64,000 nucleotides of DNA from Candidatus Woesearchaeota archaeon (GCA_016928835.1 JAFGJW010000016.1:32194-96193); one strand, 5' to 3'. Shown: positions 8,807 to 17,978, counted from the first letter of the stretch. The notes: a model not told the origin generated them from the sequence alone. Program-made: numbers and translations.

Positions 8807-9082
8807 GTGGTTGTACAAGAATTGTCAAAATTATTGGAAAAGAGAAGAGATGAGCTAATTGCTCTTCTTGAGCATGATGCTAATATTGAGCTCGAGAAAC
8901 AACACCAGATATACGGAGCAATTAATGAAATTGAAATATTTCTGCAGACTTTGAACTATTATAGAGATAAAGAAATCAAAGCTGAAGTAGGCGACATTCA
9001 GCTTGTAGCCCCTCCAGAAAAGCAAGGGTTATTTACCAGAATATTTGAAAAGGTTAAGGAGAGGATATTTAGAAACAGATAG
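8807..9082 (+). CDS. Small helical protein of unknown function
   Basis: About 91 residues, mostly alpha-helical: a coiled-coil-like first half (ELSKLLEKRRDELIALLEHD..IELEKQHQIYGAINEIEIFLQ) and a basic amphipathic C-terminus (LFTRIFEKVKERIFRNR) that could touch membrane or nucleic acid. I chose GTG at 8807 because GAGGTG lies exactly 6 nt upstream; the frame is open further upstream but overlaps the zinc-finger gene. Third gene of the regulator operon. Confidence 0.6.
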   Translation: MVVQELSKLLEKRRDELIALLEHDANIELEKQHQIYGAINEIEIFLQTLNYYRDKEIKAEVGDIQLVAPPEKQGLFTRIFEKVKERIFRNR

Positions 9083-9151
9083 TTGTTGCTTTTCTAAACA
9101 AAAAATTTATAATCTCTTTCTTTGTTAAATACTTTTTATGAGGGGGAATTA

Positions 9152-11872
9152 ATGACCTTTTATAACAAAGATATAAAGGATATATACAAACTTATCCAGT
9201 CGTCAGGACAGGGGCTTTCTACAACAGAGGCAAAAAGAAGGCTTGAGATTCACGGTTATAATGAGCTTGAAGAAAAGAAAAAAATATCAAAGATTGCACT
9301 TTTCTTATCACAGTTTAAAGATCCATTAGTTCTGGTACTAATAGGTGCAGCATTTATTTCTGTTATTATTGGTTATATCCAATATTTTAAGCACGGCGGT
9401 GATCTTGTTGAGCATCTAGTTGAAGCAGGTGTAATAGGAATAATCCTATTGGTTAACGCTGTGCTTGGCTTTGTTCAGGAATATAATGCTGAAAAAGCTA
9501 TTGAAGCACTGAAAAAGATGGCTTCACTTAAGGCAAATGTAATTAGGGATGGAGAGCAAAAGATTATAGATGCACGTGAATTAGTGCCTGGAGACATAAT
9601 AATTCTAACAGAAGGGGAAAAGATTCCAGCCGACTCAAGACTAATTGAAGTGATTTCTTTGCAGACACAGGAAGCTGCACTGACAGGCGAGTCTCTGCCT
9701 GTCAAAAAGGAGACTATTGCTTATAGAAAAGAGCTGGAAATAGGTGACAGGAAGAATATGGTTTTTTCAGGCACAGTAATAACCTCGGGAAAGGGTAAAG
9801 CTATTGTAGTTAAGACAGGAATGCAGACTGAGATCGGCAGGATTGCAACACTTCTTCAGGAATCTGAGAAAGAATTAACTCCATTGCAGAGAAAACTTGA
9901 GCAATTGGGCAAATTTCTTGGGGTACTCACTCTAATAATATGTTTTATAGTATTCGGCACAGGCTTGTTGAGAGGAGCCAATATTGTTGACATGTTTATC
10001 TATGCTGTTGGACTCGCAGTTGCTGCTATACCCGAAGGGCTTCCAGCAGTTGTGACAATCTCCCTGTCACTTGGCGTCAAAAAGATGATAAAGCGTAATG
10101 TCCTAATCAGAAAATTGCCATCTGTTGAGACGCTTGGCTGCACTACAGTAATATGCAGTGATAAAACTGGCACTTTGACGCATAATGAGATGACTGTTAA
10201 AAAAATCTTTGTTGATGATGAAACACTGGAGGTAGAGGGCTCTGGTTACAACCCTCAAGGCAGTTTTTCAAAGCACACTGAAGATTTAGAGCTGCTGCTG
10301 CAGATAGGGGTGCTTAATAATGATGCAAAACTCGAAGAATCAGATGAAGAAAATAAGATAATTGGTGACCCGACGGAGGGTGCTCTGTTGGTAAGCGGTG
10401 CAAAAGCAGGACTTGAAAAGCAGATACTTGACAACAAACATAAGAGGATAGATGAGATACCATTTGACAGCAAAAGAAAAATGATGACAACTGTGCATCA
10501 TATTGAAGCCAAAAAATATGCTTATGTTAAAGGAGCACCAGACATATTGCTGGAGAAATGCAGCAGATATATTCTGCATGGCAACGTAAAAAAATTAACT
10601 AGTCCACTAAGAAAAAAAATACTTAAGATTAATGATGATTTTGCGTCAAATGCTTTGAGGGTGTTAGGCTTTGCATACAAAGAGATAAGGGACAAAAAAA
10701 AGGACGACTGGGAAAAGAATCTTATTTTTGTCGGTCTGCAGGGCATGATTGATCCTCCAAGAAATGAGGTCAAGGAAGCAATACAAAAATGCAAAAGCGC
10801 TGGAATTAAGGTTGTTATGATTACAGGAGATTTTATTGGAACTGCAAAAGCAATAGGAAAAGAACTGGGAATTGAAGGCAAGGCAGTAGCCGGTGCTGAT
10901 CTGGATTCAATTGATCTTAAACAGGAGGTTGAGAATATCGGCATATATGCAAGGGTTAATCCTGAAGACAAGATGTTGATTGTTGAAGCACTTAAGAACA
11001 AAGGACATGTTGTTGCTATGACAGGCGACGGTGTAAATGATGCTCCAGCTTTGAAAAAGGCCGATCTAGGCATAGCAATGGGAATTACTGGAACAGATGT
11101 GGCAAAAGAAGCATCAGATATGATACTAACTGATGATAATTTTACCAGTATAGTAAATGCAGTTGAAGAAGGCAGAGGCATATATGACAATATCAGGAAA
11201 TTTGTTGTTTATTTGTTATCGAGTAATATAGGAGAAATTTTTGTAGTTTTCTCATCTTTATTACTAGGGTTACCCCTTCCTGTAATAGTAACCCAGCTAT
11301 TATGGATCAATCTTGTGACAGACGGCCTACCAGCCACTGCATTAAGTGTCGACCCATCTGAACAGGGGATTATGAGGCTAAAACCCAGGAAGAAAGAAAG
11401 CCAGATTGTTGACACAAAGGTCGGTATTGTTATGTTTCTCATAGGAATCTTGATGATGCTATCCACTGTCGGATTGTTCTACTATTCATTAACCAGCAGA
11501 GGATGGAAACCAGGTATCGATATTATACTAAAAGGGCCAAATAAGAGCCCAGCTTGGCTCATTGATGCATATATATATTCATCAACTATCGCTTTTACTA
11601 CCTTAATGATGCTTCAAATGTTCAATGTCTTGAATGCAAAAAGCCAGAGAGAATCTTTGTTCAGAGTCGGACCTTTTAACAACAAGTTCCTCCTATATGC
11701 AATCATATCATCAATAGCGCTTCAGGCATTGGTAATCTACACTCCTCTAAATCGATTGTTCAATACAGTGGCAATTGGTGTCTATGAATGGGTTCTAATT
11801 GTACTGGTATCATCATCGGTACTTATATTTGGCGAGCTGTTTAAACTAGTTGGTCTGAAACAAAGAGAATAA
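9152..11872 (+). CDS. Calcium-transporting P-type ATPase (P2A/SERCA-like)
   Basis: A 906-residue ion pump that exports or sequesters cations using ATP. The actuator domain has TGES, the phosphorylation motif is SDKTGTLTHNE (Asp near residue 337), the nucleotide domain has KGAPD, and the hinge has MTGDGVNDAPAL. Ca2+ ligands of SERCA are retained: PEGLP in M4, SSNIGE in M5 and NLVTDGLPA in M6. Ten membrane helices are expected. I chose the ATG at 9152, 6-8 nt after GAGGGGG; the frame extends 10 codons to a TTG without a site. No CRISP-like N-terminal metal domain is present, arguing against a heavy-metal pump. Confidence 0.93.
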   Translation: MTFYNKDIKDIYKLIQSSGQGLSTTEAKRRLEIHGYNELEEKKKISKIALFLSQFKDPLVLVLIGAAFISVIIGYIQYFKHGGDLVEHLVEAGVIGIILLVNAVLGFVQEYNAEKAIEALKKMASLKANVIRDGEQKIIDARELVPGDIIILTEGEKIPADSRLIEVISLQTQEAALTGESLPVKKETIAYRKELEIGDRKNMVFSGTVITSGKGKAIVVKTGMQTEIGRIATLLQESEKELTPLQRKLEQLGKFLGVLTLIICFIVFGTGLLRGANIVDMFIYAVGLAVAAIPEGLPAVVTISLSLGVKKMIKRNVLIRKLPSVETLGCTTVICSDKTGTLTHNEMTVKKIFVDDETLEVEGSGYNPQGSFSKHTEDLELLLQIGVLNNDAKLEESDEENKIIGDPTEGALLVSGAKAGLEKQILDNKHKRIDEIPFDSKRKMMTTVHHIEAKKYAYVKGAPDILLEKCSRYILHGNVKKLTSPLRKKILKINDDFASNALRVLGFAYKEIRDKKKDDWEKNLIFVGLQGMIDPPRNEVKEAIQKCKSAGIKVVMITGDFIGTAKAIGKELGIEGKAVAGADLDSIDLKQEVENIGIYARVNPEDKMLIVEALKNKGHVVAMTGDGVNDAPALKKADLGIAMGITGTDVAKEASDMILTDDNFTSIVNAVEEGRGIYDNIRKFVVYLLSSNIGEIFVVFSSLLLGLPLPVIVTQLLWINLVTDGLPATALSVDPSEQGIMRLKPRKKESQIVDTKVGIVMFLIGILMMLSTVGLFYYSLTSRGWKPGIDIILKGPNKSPAWLIDAYIYSSTIAFTTLMMLQMFNVLNAKSQRESLFRVGPFNNKFLLYAIISSIALQALVIYTPLNRLFNTVAIGVYEWVLIVLVSSSVLIFGELFKLVGLKQRE

Positions 11873-11914
11873 CATGCTAAAACAATATAAATAAATCTGA
11901 TTTCTTTGGCATAC

Positions 11915-13540
11915 ATGTCAGACTATTTTTCACACATTGTCAAGATTCTGAAAGAACGCAGAGTAGTGAAGCAAGATATGAACGCACTTAAAAATAAGCT
12001 AGCCCTTAAGTATAAGCTCAGGAGAGTGCCAACAGACATTGAGATTCTATTGAATTGCAGTAATGAGGAGTATAAGGAAATCAAAGGCAAAATAAAAACA
12101 AAACCCACACGTACAGGCTCTGGTGTAGCTGTTATTGCTATCATGACTAAGCCATTTGAATGCCCTCATGGAAAATGTATAATGTGTCCTGGAGGAGTGG
12201 GCAGTGGGTTTGGCGATGTTCCTCAGTCCTATACTGGTAGAGAGCCGGCTACAATGCGAGGTATCCGTAACAGATATGACCCATATCTCCAGATTTTTAA
12301 CAGGCTGGAGCAGTATATCATACTAGGTCACAATCCTGAAAAGATTGAGTTAATTGTTATGGGCGGCACATTTCCTTCGTTTCCTTCTGAATATAAGGAG
12401 GAATTTATTAAGTATTCTTTTAAGGCAATGAATGATTTTTCTTTAATGTTCTATAAAGGAGGCTTAGATCTTATTAAATTTAAGGAGTTCTTTGAGATGC
12501 CCGGCGATATTTATGATAAAGACAGGACGGCCAGGATACAGAAAAAATTGCTTGAATTGAAAGGAGAATGTGTTTTGGAAAAAGAGCAGTTGAAAAATGA
12601 GAAAGCAAAGATAAGGTGTGTTGCACTTTGCATTGAGACTAGGCCAGACTATTGTAAAAAGGAGCATATTGCAGAGATGTTAAGATTTGGATGCACAAGG
12701 GTTGAGCTAGGAGTTCAGTCTGTTTATGATGATGTTCTGGATAAAATTGAGAGGGGGCATACTGTTGAAGACAGCATAGAGGCAACTAAGCTGCTAAAGG
12801 AAGCTTTTCTTAAGGTTGGGTATCATATGATGCCAGGGCTCCCAGGAGTTGATTTAACGATGGATTTAGATTCCCTGAAGGAGATTATCTCAAATCCTAA
12901 GTTTAGGCCTGATGCTTTGAAGATATATCCCTGCATGGTTATGAAAGGGACCAGGCTATATGACCTGTACAAGAAAGGAGAATACAAGCCCATGTCAACT
13001 GATGAAGCAGTTAAACTGATAACTGAATTTAAGAGGCATGTTCCAGAATGGATGCGTATAATGAGGGTGCAAAGGGATATCCCAACCAAGGTTACTGAGG
13101 CGGGAGTTGATTTGACCAATCTTAGACAGCTTGTACATGAGAAGGGAGCAAAGTGCAGATGCATCAGGTGCAGAGAGCCGCGCGGCAAAAGGATTAAGGT
13201 TAGTGATGTTGAATATAAGGTTCAGGAATATGGTGCTTCTCGAGGCACGGAATTCTTTATTTCTGCAGAACAGGATGATGTTTTGCTTGGTTTTTGCAGG
13301 CTCAGGGTGGGGGAGAGAGTTGGAATCAGGGAATTGCATGTATATGGCACTGCTTTAGGCATAGGAGAGGAGGGAAATGTTCAGCATAAAGGCATAGGTA
13401 AAGAATTGTTGAGGAGAGCTGAGAAGATTGGTTTTAAGTACAGTAACAAGATTTTTGTTATTTCCGGTGTTGGTGCAAGAGAGTATTATAAAAAGTTGGG
13501 ATATGGAAGAGATGGTGTTTATATGGTTAAAATCCTTTGA
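11915..13540 (+). CDS. elp3: Elp3 tRNA-modifying radical SAM/acetyltransferase
   Basis: Makes 5-carboxymethyluridine-type modifications at wobble U34 of tRNA. The N-terminal radical SAM domain has CPHGKCIMCPGG (Cys ligands of the 4Fe-4S cluster), then YTGREPATMRGIRNRYDP and the ETRPDYC, RVELGVQS and MPGLPG strands. The C-terminal GNAT domain includes QHKGIGKELLRRAEKIG and YYKKLGYGRDG. A linker with CRCIRCRE carries the family's extra zinc-binding cysteines. Length of 541 residues is normal. The ATG at 11915 lies about 25 nt after a TATA-like AATATAAATAAA, so the message is probably leaderless. Confidence 0.95.
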   Translation: MSDYFSHIVKILKERRVVKQDMNALKNKLALKYKLRRVPTDIEILLNCSNEEYKEIKGKIKTKPTRTGSGVAVIAIMTKPFECPHGKCIMCPGGVGSGFGDVPQSYTGREPATMRGIRNRYDPYLQIFNRLEQYIILGHNPEKIELIVMGGTFPSFPSEYKEEFIKYSFKAMNDFSLMFYKGGLDLIKFKEFFEMPGDIYDKDRTARIQKKLLELKGECVLEKEQLKNEKAKIRCVALCIETRPDYCKKEHIAEMLRFGCTRVELGVQSVYDDVLDKIERGHTVEDSIEATKLLKEAFLKVGYHMMPGLPGVDLTMDLDSLKEIISNPKFRPDALKIYPCMVMKGTRLYDLYKKGEYKPMSTDEAVKLITEFKRHVPEWMRIMRVQRDIPTKVTEAGVDLTNLRQLVHEKGAKCRCIRCREPRGKRIKVSDVEYKVQEYGASRGTEFFISAEQDDVLLGFCRLRVGERVGIRELHVYGTALGIGEEGNVQHKGIGKELLRRAEKIGFKYSNKIFVISGVGAREYYKKLGYGRDGVYMVKIL

Positions 13541-13600
13541 GCATTTCTAAATGATAACATTTAAATATTATGTATTATTTGCCCACTAAGGGGTGTAATC

Positions 13601-14992
13601 ATGAGTCTTATGCAAATTTTGGGGCAGATTCCTTGCTTAGAACTTTCTGGAGAGGCTCCTTCCGGAAAGTGTCATGCTATTCATTTGAATTTGGATGATC
13701 TAAGTAGACAACTTAGTATAGATATAGGTACCATCCCCCAGAATTTCCAGGGCACCACCCGAGATTTTGTAGCCTATTTGCCAGATGATTTATTATCTCT
13801 ATACCGTGCAATGAGGTATTTGGATAGGCATCGAACTGAAATGGGCTACCATGTAAATAACTACTTTTTTTGTTTATATGGAGGTCAGGACGAAATCAAC
13901 AGCTTTGGGCAAAGTGGAAGTGCAACAACAATCCACTGGCGTCGATTGGGAGACTCTGATCCGGGACCAATTCTTTTTCTGGACTACTTGTCTGGAATTG
14001 GCCTTCCTCATTGGCTTTTTCGTGAGGATCATAGTTGGTTTATCAAGGAGCAAGGATGGGACATGAGTAGAACCAGGTGGCAAATTGGTGCTCCATGGGC
14101 AGATCCTTGGGATCATTATAATGGTATCAGAGATTGGGTTATCAACCAATATATTTATAATGAACGACTATCAATAGACAGCATAGGAGAAATACTTTCT
14201 GATATTCTCGGCGTACAACTTTCATATGATCAGATTACTAACCTTGTTAGAGAGAGATGTGACCAAGTAATCAATTGGCCTGGGTTTGCAGAATCTGTTA
14301 TAGCATATTCCAGAGAACATATTGGAGAATTGAGACAAATCAGGCCAGAAATCAATCCTGGATTTACACGGACCGCTATAAGTGCATACTTAAGAGCTCA
14401 TGAAGAGCAACAAGAATCTCAAGACCTAGCTGACATATATGCTCAGCGAACAAGAAGCAAGACTCTTGGCTTAGTAGCACAAGAAAATCCAAATGAATTC
14501 GCTGTAGGTGATATAAGGTATCTAAAAGGAAAAGATGTGACTAGAGAGGAATTATATGAGCTCGCAGAGGCTTTGAATGAACATTCATCAAAACCAGGAT
14601 TTTTTGATAGGCATTTTGGTGCTCCAGGACAAGAGTTCCAAGATGCACTTCGATGCCTTGTAGATTACTGTAATCTAAATTATTCTGTACAGATAGTTAG
14701 TGATACAGTCGCACTTATGCGGGCATACTGCGAAGCAACAAAAGGACAAGATCGTTGTAGGGAGATTGCTTTATCATCGGTTGAGACACTTAAACTTATG
14801 CAGACTCATCACTTACAATTAGATGATGTTTTGGCAGATATTGAGAAAGAGTGTCAGTCTTATGTAGTAAGTATGGTCAATTGTCAGCAGACTATGGACT
14901 TTGGACTTCGACCCTTTACTCCTTTTAGAATAACATCACAAAGAATAGCTGCAGCACTTTCTAGAAAGTATTGTTCATCTCCCGACAAATAG
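13601..14992 (+). CDS. Orphan protein, Lys-poor and Arg/Gln/Trp-rich
   Basis: 463 residues that I cannot assign to a family. By eye it has 11 Lys against about 33 Arg, many Gln and Trp, and uses CGN arginine codons, unlike its Lys-rich neighbours. The middle holds a Trp-rich stretch (HWLFREDHSWFIKEQGW, then APWADPWDHY). Residues ~195-225 (LSIDSIGEILSDILGVQLSY) look like a helix-turn-helix. There is no signal peptide or membrane segment. It has its own TATA box (ATTTAAATATTA, about 13559-13570) and a GGGGTG site before ATG 13601. Its 3' end overlaps the convergent DUF655 gene by 18 nt. Confidence 0.7.
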   Translation: MSLMQILGQIPCLELSGEAPSGKCHAIHLNLDDLSRQLSIDIGTIPQNFQGTTRDFVAYLPDDLLSLYRAMRYLDRHRTEMGYHVNNYFFCLYGGQDEINSFGQSGSATTIHWRRLGDSDPGPILFLDYLSGIGLPHWLFREDHSWFIKEQGWDMSRTRWQIGAPWADPWDHYNGIRDWVINQYIYNERLSIDSIGEILSDILGVQLSYDQITNLVRERCDQVINWPGFAESVIAYSREHIGELRQIRPEINPGFTRTAISAYLRAHEEQQESQDLADIYAQRTRSKTLGLVAQENPNEFAVGDIRYLKGKDVTREELYELAEALNEHSSKPGFFDRHFGAPGQEFQDALRCLVDYCNLNYSVQIVSDTVALMRAYCEATKGQDRCREIALSSVETLKLMQTHHLQLDDVLADIEKECQSYVVSMVNCQQTMDFGLRPFTPFRITSQRIAAALSRKYCSSPDK

Positions 14993-15526
14993 GCTGTACT
15001 TCTCTTCTCCTCTTATCTCGGCAACCAGTCTTTTTATTACTATCTTTTTAGGATCAGGGATTAACTTGACTCTCTTTTTTATGTCTTCAAATGATTCAAA
15101 GGGCTTTTCTTTTCTTTCTTCTATGATCTCCCACATATGCTTTTTGCCCAAACCAGGAAGCAATTCTAGTGTATGCATCCTTGTAGTTAAAGGTGGCGCC
15201 TTATTGAAAAAATCAACAAATCTTTGAGGATTTTTATCAATATTCTCCTTTACAATATACTCAATCTCAGCGCTTGCTGTTGCTGTTAGCTTTTTTGGAT
15301 CCAATTTTCCATTAACATGATGTATTTTATCTCTCTTGCCCTCACCAATATATATCTCCTCGTGGGGATTAAGCACCATGCCTTTTTTAGGAACCACCTC
15401 AAGCAATGTAAAAAACTCTTTTCCAAGAGCCTGTACAATAGCTGTTTTCTTATATCCAGGCGTGTCGTCAAAAGGATACCCGTGAGGCAGGTAATCCAAA
15501 ACTATTGCAAATTCTTCTTTTTTCAT
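14975..15526 (-). CDS. DUF655 family nucleic-acid-binding protein
   Basis: 183 residues matching the archaeal DUF655 family: an OB-like N-terminal part (AIVLDYLPHGYPF, ALGKEFFTLLEVVPK, GEGKRDKIHHVNGKL) followed by a helix-hairpin-helix (LHTLELLPGLGKKHMWEIIEERK, approximately). In archaea this gene follows eL21 and rpoF and precedes the rRNA dimethylase gene, so a role in rRNA or ribosome biology is assumed. Here the first two genes are upstream in the same order, but the dimethylase gene is absent and an orphan gene converges instead. Confidence 0.88.
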   Translation of the reverse strand: MKKEEFAIVLDYLPHGYPFDDTPGYKKTAIVQALGKEFFTLLEVVPKKGMVLNPHEEIYIGEGKRDKIHHVNGKLDPKKLTATASAEIEYIVKENIDKNPQRFVDFFNKAPPLTTRMHTLELLPGLGKKHMWEIIEERKEKPFESFEDIKKRVKLIPDPKKIVIKRLVAEIRGEEKYSLFVGR

Positions 15527-15560
15527 TGTAATTCAGTAAGAATTTAAAAGTATATAAATT

Positions 15561-15911
15561 TTATGATGTATTTCTAAATTTATTAATAGAGTTCACAATT
15601 TTTTTATAATTTTCCTTGCTGATTGAAACATTGTATTTGTTTAAAGTAAGTTTAACTTCGTCCACTGTCTCTGGTAGAATATCTACTAGTTTATTGACAT
15701 GAACATCCTTAAGCCTCGGTACATTTAGTTCATTGAGCTCTTTCCTCAATGCATCAGCATCACCCTGTTTAAGAACAAGAAAATTTTTAAGATATTCCCC
15801 GGTCTTTGCACTTCTTATATTTGCCTCTTCCTCTCTTTTTCTTATCTTCTTTAGCTCTTTATTTAGATCATACATATTGATTGGCTCATCTGAAATAATT
15901 TTTGGGTTCAT
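15561..15911 (-). CDS. rpoF: DNA-directed RNA polymerase subunit F (Rpb4-like)
   Basis: 116-residue stalk subunit that pairs with RpoE (Rpb7) on the archaeal RNA polymerase. The sequence has the expected order: ISDEPINMYDLNKEL, RTGEYL-like AKTGEYLKNFLVLK and the C-terminal HRDC-like region KLVDILPETVDEVKLTLNKYNVS. Its start overlaps the stop of eL21 by 4 nt, showing translational coupling. Conserved order eL21-rpoF-DUF655 backs the call. Confidence 0.9.
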   Translation of the reverse strand: MNPKIISDEPINMYDLNKELKKIRKREEEANIRSAKTGEYLKNFLVLKQGDADALRKELNELNVPRLKDVHVNKLVDILPETVDEVKLTLNKYNVSISKENYKKIVNSINKFRNTS

Positions 15912-16198
15912 TTTACTTTTTTCAAATGCAATGGATGCACGATTAATGTCTTTTCTTTGTCATGATCATTAATTTTGACAATATAACATTCGCCTTTCTT
16001 CCCTGTGACAATTGCTCTTTTTCCATGAAACCTAGGAAAATACATACCCTTATGGAATGAAGGGTCTGCTTTTAGGACAACATTGTCTCCAGGTTCCAGT
16101 TCTTGAAAAAACTTTGAGATAGATATCTTCCCTTTCTCTCTGTAATTCTTACTGAGTTTCTGTCTTGTCTTACTCCTAAAACTTCCATGTCTTTGCAT
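15908..16198 (-). CDS. rpl21e: 50S ribosomal protein L21e
   Basis: 96-residue SH3-like ribosomal protein found only in archaea and eukaryotes. It shows GSFRSKTRQKLSKNYREKGK, then LEPGDNVVLKADPSFHKGM and FHGKRAIVTGKKGECYIVKIND, the family signature. A TATA box on the minus strand (CTTTATAAAC, about 16221-16232) lies 25-30 nt before the ATG, giving a near-leaderless mRNA. First gene of the rpoF-DUF655 operon, divergent from the pheS leader. Confidence 0.95.
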   Translation of the reverse strand: MQRHGSFRSKTRQKLSKNYREKGKISISKFFQELEPGDNVVLKADPSFHKGMYFPRFHGKRAIVTGKKGECYIVKINDHDKEKTLIVHPLHLKKVK

Positions 16199-16299
16199 AA
16201 AGTGAAGGAAAAAGACATAGTTTATAAAGGTTACTGAATAAGAGCAGGATTTATAATAAATAGCAAGACTTATATATTTGAATTATTTATTAAGCATAG
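16199..16299. promoter_or_regulatory. Divergent promoter region: eL21 operon and pheS leader
   Basis: About 100 AT-rich bases. On the plus strand the TATA-like CTTATATATTTG at about 16269-16280 is centred 26 nt before ATG 16300 of the Phe-rich leader ORF. That is the expected archaeal spacing for a transcript starting at or just before this ATG. A second TATA-like TTTATAATAAAT lies at about 16251-16262. On the minus strand CTTTATAAAC serves eL21. Confidence 0.6.
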
Positions 16300-16347
16300 A
16301 TGGATACTTATGTTGTTTCATTTAATCATATCTTCTTTTTTATTTAG
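16300..16347 (+). CDS. Phe-rich leader peptide upstream of pheS (putative attenuator peptide)
   Basis: A 15-codon ORF, MDTYVVSFNHIFFFI, ending in TAG. Four of 15 residues are Phe, three of them consecutive (TTC TTT TTT, 16333-16341) just before the stop. It begins about 26 nt after a TATA box, so it would be translated from the very 5' end of the pheS transcript. The hairpin at 16347-16373 starts on the last base of the stop codon. The arrangement parallels the bacterial pheST leader pheM, whose Phe codons sense charged tRNA-Phe. A comparable archaeal case is not known to me. The peptide itself is unlikely to have another function. Confidence 0.6.
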   Translation: MDTYVVSFNHIFFFI

Positions 16348-16395
16348 GGTTCGGCATAATTTCTGCCAAACCCTCATTCGATTAATGCGTTTTTT
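16347..16395 (+). promoter_or_regulatory. Attenuator-like alternative hairpins followed by a T6 run
   Basis: Hairpin 1 pairs GGGTTCGGCA (16347-16356) with TGCCAAACCC (16364-16373): 9 of 10 pairs, one C/A mismatch, 7-nt loop. Hairpin 2 pairs GCATAAT (16354-16360) with ATTAATGC (16381-16388): seven pairs with one bulged A. It is followed by G and six Ts (16390-16395), a terminator-like layout. The two share bases 16354-16356 and the loop of hairpin 1, so they cannot both form. The region lies between the leader stop codon and pheS. The direction of the switch cannot be decided by inspection. Confidence 0.5.
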
Positions 16396-16433
16396 ATGTT
16401 TACCAAAAATATTAAATAGCCCATTATATTCAA

Positions 16434-17978
16434 ATGATAATCATGGACATTGAAAAGCTCGCACTGAAGCTTCATCCGCTAGAGAGAAGAGTGCTTCCCC
16501 TCCTTAAATCAGAAAGCAGATTTGAAGACATTGTTAAAAAAAGCAGATTAAAAGAAGTTGAAGTAATGAGAGCTTTGCAGTGGCTACAGAACAAAAAAAT
16601 CATAGAGCTCAAAGAAGAGAAGAAAGAACTGATAATCCTAGATAAAAATGGTATAAAATACAAAGAGAAAGGATTGCCTGAAAAATTGTTTCTCAAAGAA
16701 ATTGAAGACAAACCTTTATCATTATCAAAAATTCAGTCAAAGACAAAACTGGACAAGAATGAAATCAGTATTTCACTGGGCATTTTGAGGAGAAAGGCTG
16801 CTATCATTATAAAGAAGGATAAAGAGCTTGTATTGAGTATAAGTCCAAATGGAAAGAGATTTCTAGCCAGAGAATCATTAGAAGAAAAATTCTTAAAAAA
16901 CAAGTTTCCCATGAAAATCGGCAGTTTAAAACCTGAGGAAAAACATGCTTTTGAAGAACTCGACAAAAGAAGAGAGATAGTTAAAAAAGAAACAAAGAAG
17001 TTAAAATATGCCAAATTAAGCAAGCTCGGAAAAAAAATCATTAAGTTAGACATTAAGACAGGCAATGTCATCGAAGCACTAAGTCCACAGCTCCTTAAAT
17101 CAAAAAAATGGAAAAAAAAAAGATTTAGGAGATTTGATGTTGAGATAAATGTTCCTGAGATTCATGGTGGTAGAAGGCATTTTACAAATGATGTTGTTGA
17201 ATATATTAAAAAAATATGGCTAGAGCTTGGTTTTGTAGAAATGCAGGGCAATCTTGTTCAAAGCTCATTTTGGGATTTGGATGCATTATTTGTTCCGCAG
17301 GACCATCCAGCAAGAGAGATGCAAGATACATTCTATATCAATAAGCCTGCCAAAGGCAGCCTTCCATACAAACAGACAGTCAATAATATAAAAGCAACCC
17401 ATGAAAATGGCTGGACAACTGGAAGCAAAGGATGGAAATGCAGATGGAGCACAGCAAAAGCAAAGGAAAACCTGCTTAGGACGCATACAACTGCGCTTAG
17501 TGCAAAGACAATAGCAAACTTGAAAAAAGAAGATCTGCCTGCAAAATTTTTTGCTGTCGGTAAAGTATTTAGGAATGAAACCCTTGACTGGAAGCACCTT
17601 TTTGAGTTCTATCAAGTAGAAGGCATAGTTGTGGACCCTGACGTTAATCTAAAGCATCTTATTGGATATTTAAGGGGCTTTTTCAAGAAAATGGGATTTC
17701 CAGATGTTAGGGTGAGGCCGGCTCATTTTCCATATACAGAGCCGAGTGCAGAAGTAGAGGTATTTGACCCTGTCAGAAAAGAATGGATTGAGTTTGGCGG
17801 CTCTGGAATATTTAGACCTGAGGTGACAAAACCATTAATGGGCTTTGAATGCCCTGTACTTGCCTGGGGATTAACACTTGAACGCTCTATTCAGAAATAC
17901 TATAATATTAATGATATAAGGGAGCTGTACAAAAATGATATTAAGCAACTGAGAGAGATAAAACTATGGTTAAAATAA
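16434..17978 (+). CDS. pheS: Phenylalanine-tRNA ligase alpha subunit
   Basis: Catalytic subunit of archaeal (alpha-beta)2 PheRS, charging tRNA-Phe. 514 residues. The N-terminal ~170 residues hold winged-helix tRNA-binding modules (KLHPLERRVLPLLKSESRFEDI). The class II core has FVEMQGNLVQSSFWDLDALFVPQDHPAREMQDTFY (motif 2 entrance), the KVFRNETLDWKHLFEFYQVEG loop and GSGIFRPEV/WGLTLERS (motif 3). ATG codons at 16434 and 16443 both fit; a TATA-like AAATATTAAATA at about 16407-16418 could serve as a second, leaderless promoter for 16434. The stop overlaps the next gene by 13 nt. Confidence 0.95.
   Translation: MIIMDIEKLALKLHPLERRVLPLLKSESRFEDIVKKSRLKEVEVMRALQWLQNKKIIELKEEKKELIILDKNGIKYKEKGLPEKLFLKEIEDKPLSLSKIQSKTKLDKNEISISLGILRRKAAIIIKKDKELVLSISPNGKRFLARESLEEKFLKNKFPMKIGSLKPEEKHAFEELDKRREIVKKETKKLKYAKLSKLGKKIIKLDIKTGNVIEALSPQLLKSKKWKKKRFRRFDVEINVPEIHGGRRHFTNDVVEYIKKIWLELGFVEMQGNLVQSSFWDLDALFVPQDHPAREMQDTFYINKPAKGSLPYKQTVNNIKATHENGWTTGSKGWKCRWSTAKAKENLLRTHTTALSAKTIANLKKEDLPAKFFAVGKVFRNETLDWKHLFEFYQVEGIVVDPDVNLKHLIGYLRGFFKKMGFPDVRVRPAHFPYTEPSAEVEVFDPVRKEWIEFGGSGIFRPEVTKPLMGFECPVLAWGLTLERSIQKYYNINDIRELYKNDIKQLREIKLWLK

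Noticed and set aside
10522..11190. A 222-codon minus-strand frame inside the calcium ATPase gene
   Set aside because: It is the reverse shadow of a clearly conserved P-type ATPase with all motifs intact; its translation is a Ser/Ile-rich string with no start site or domain.
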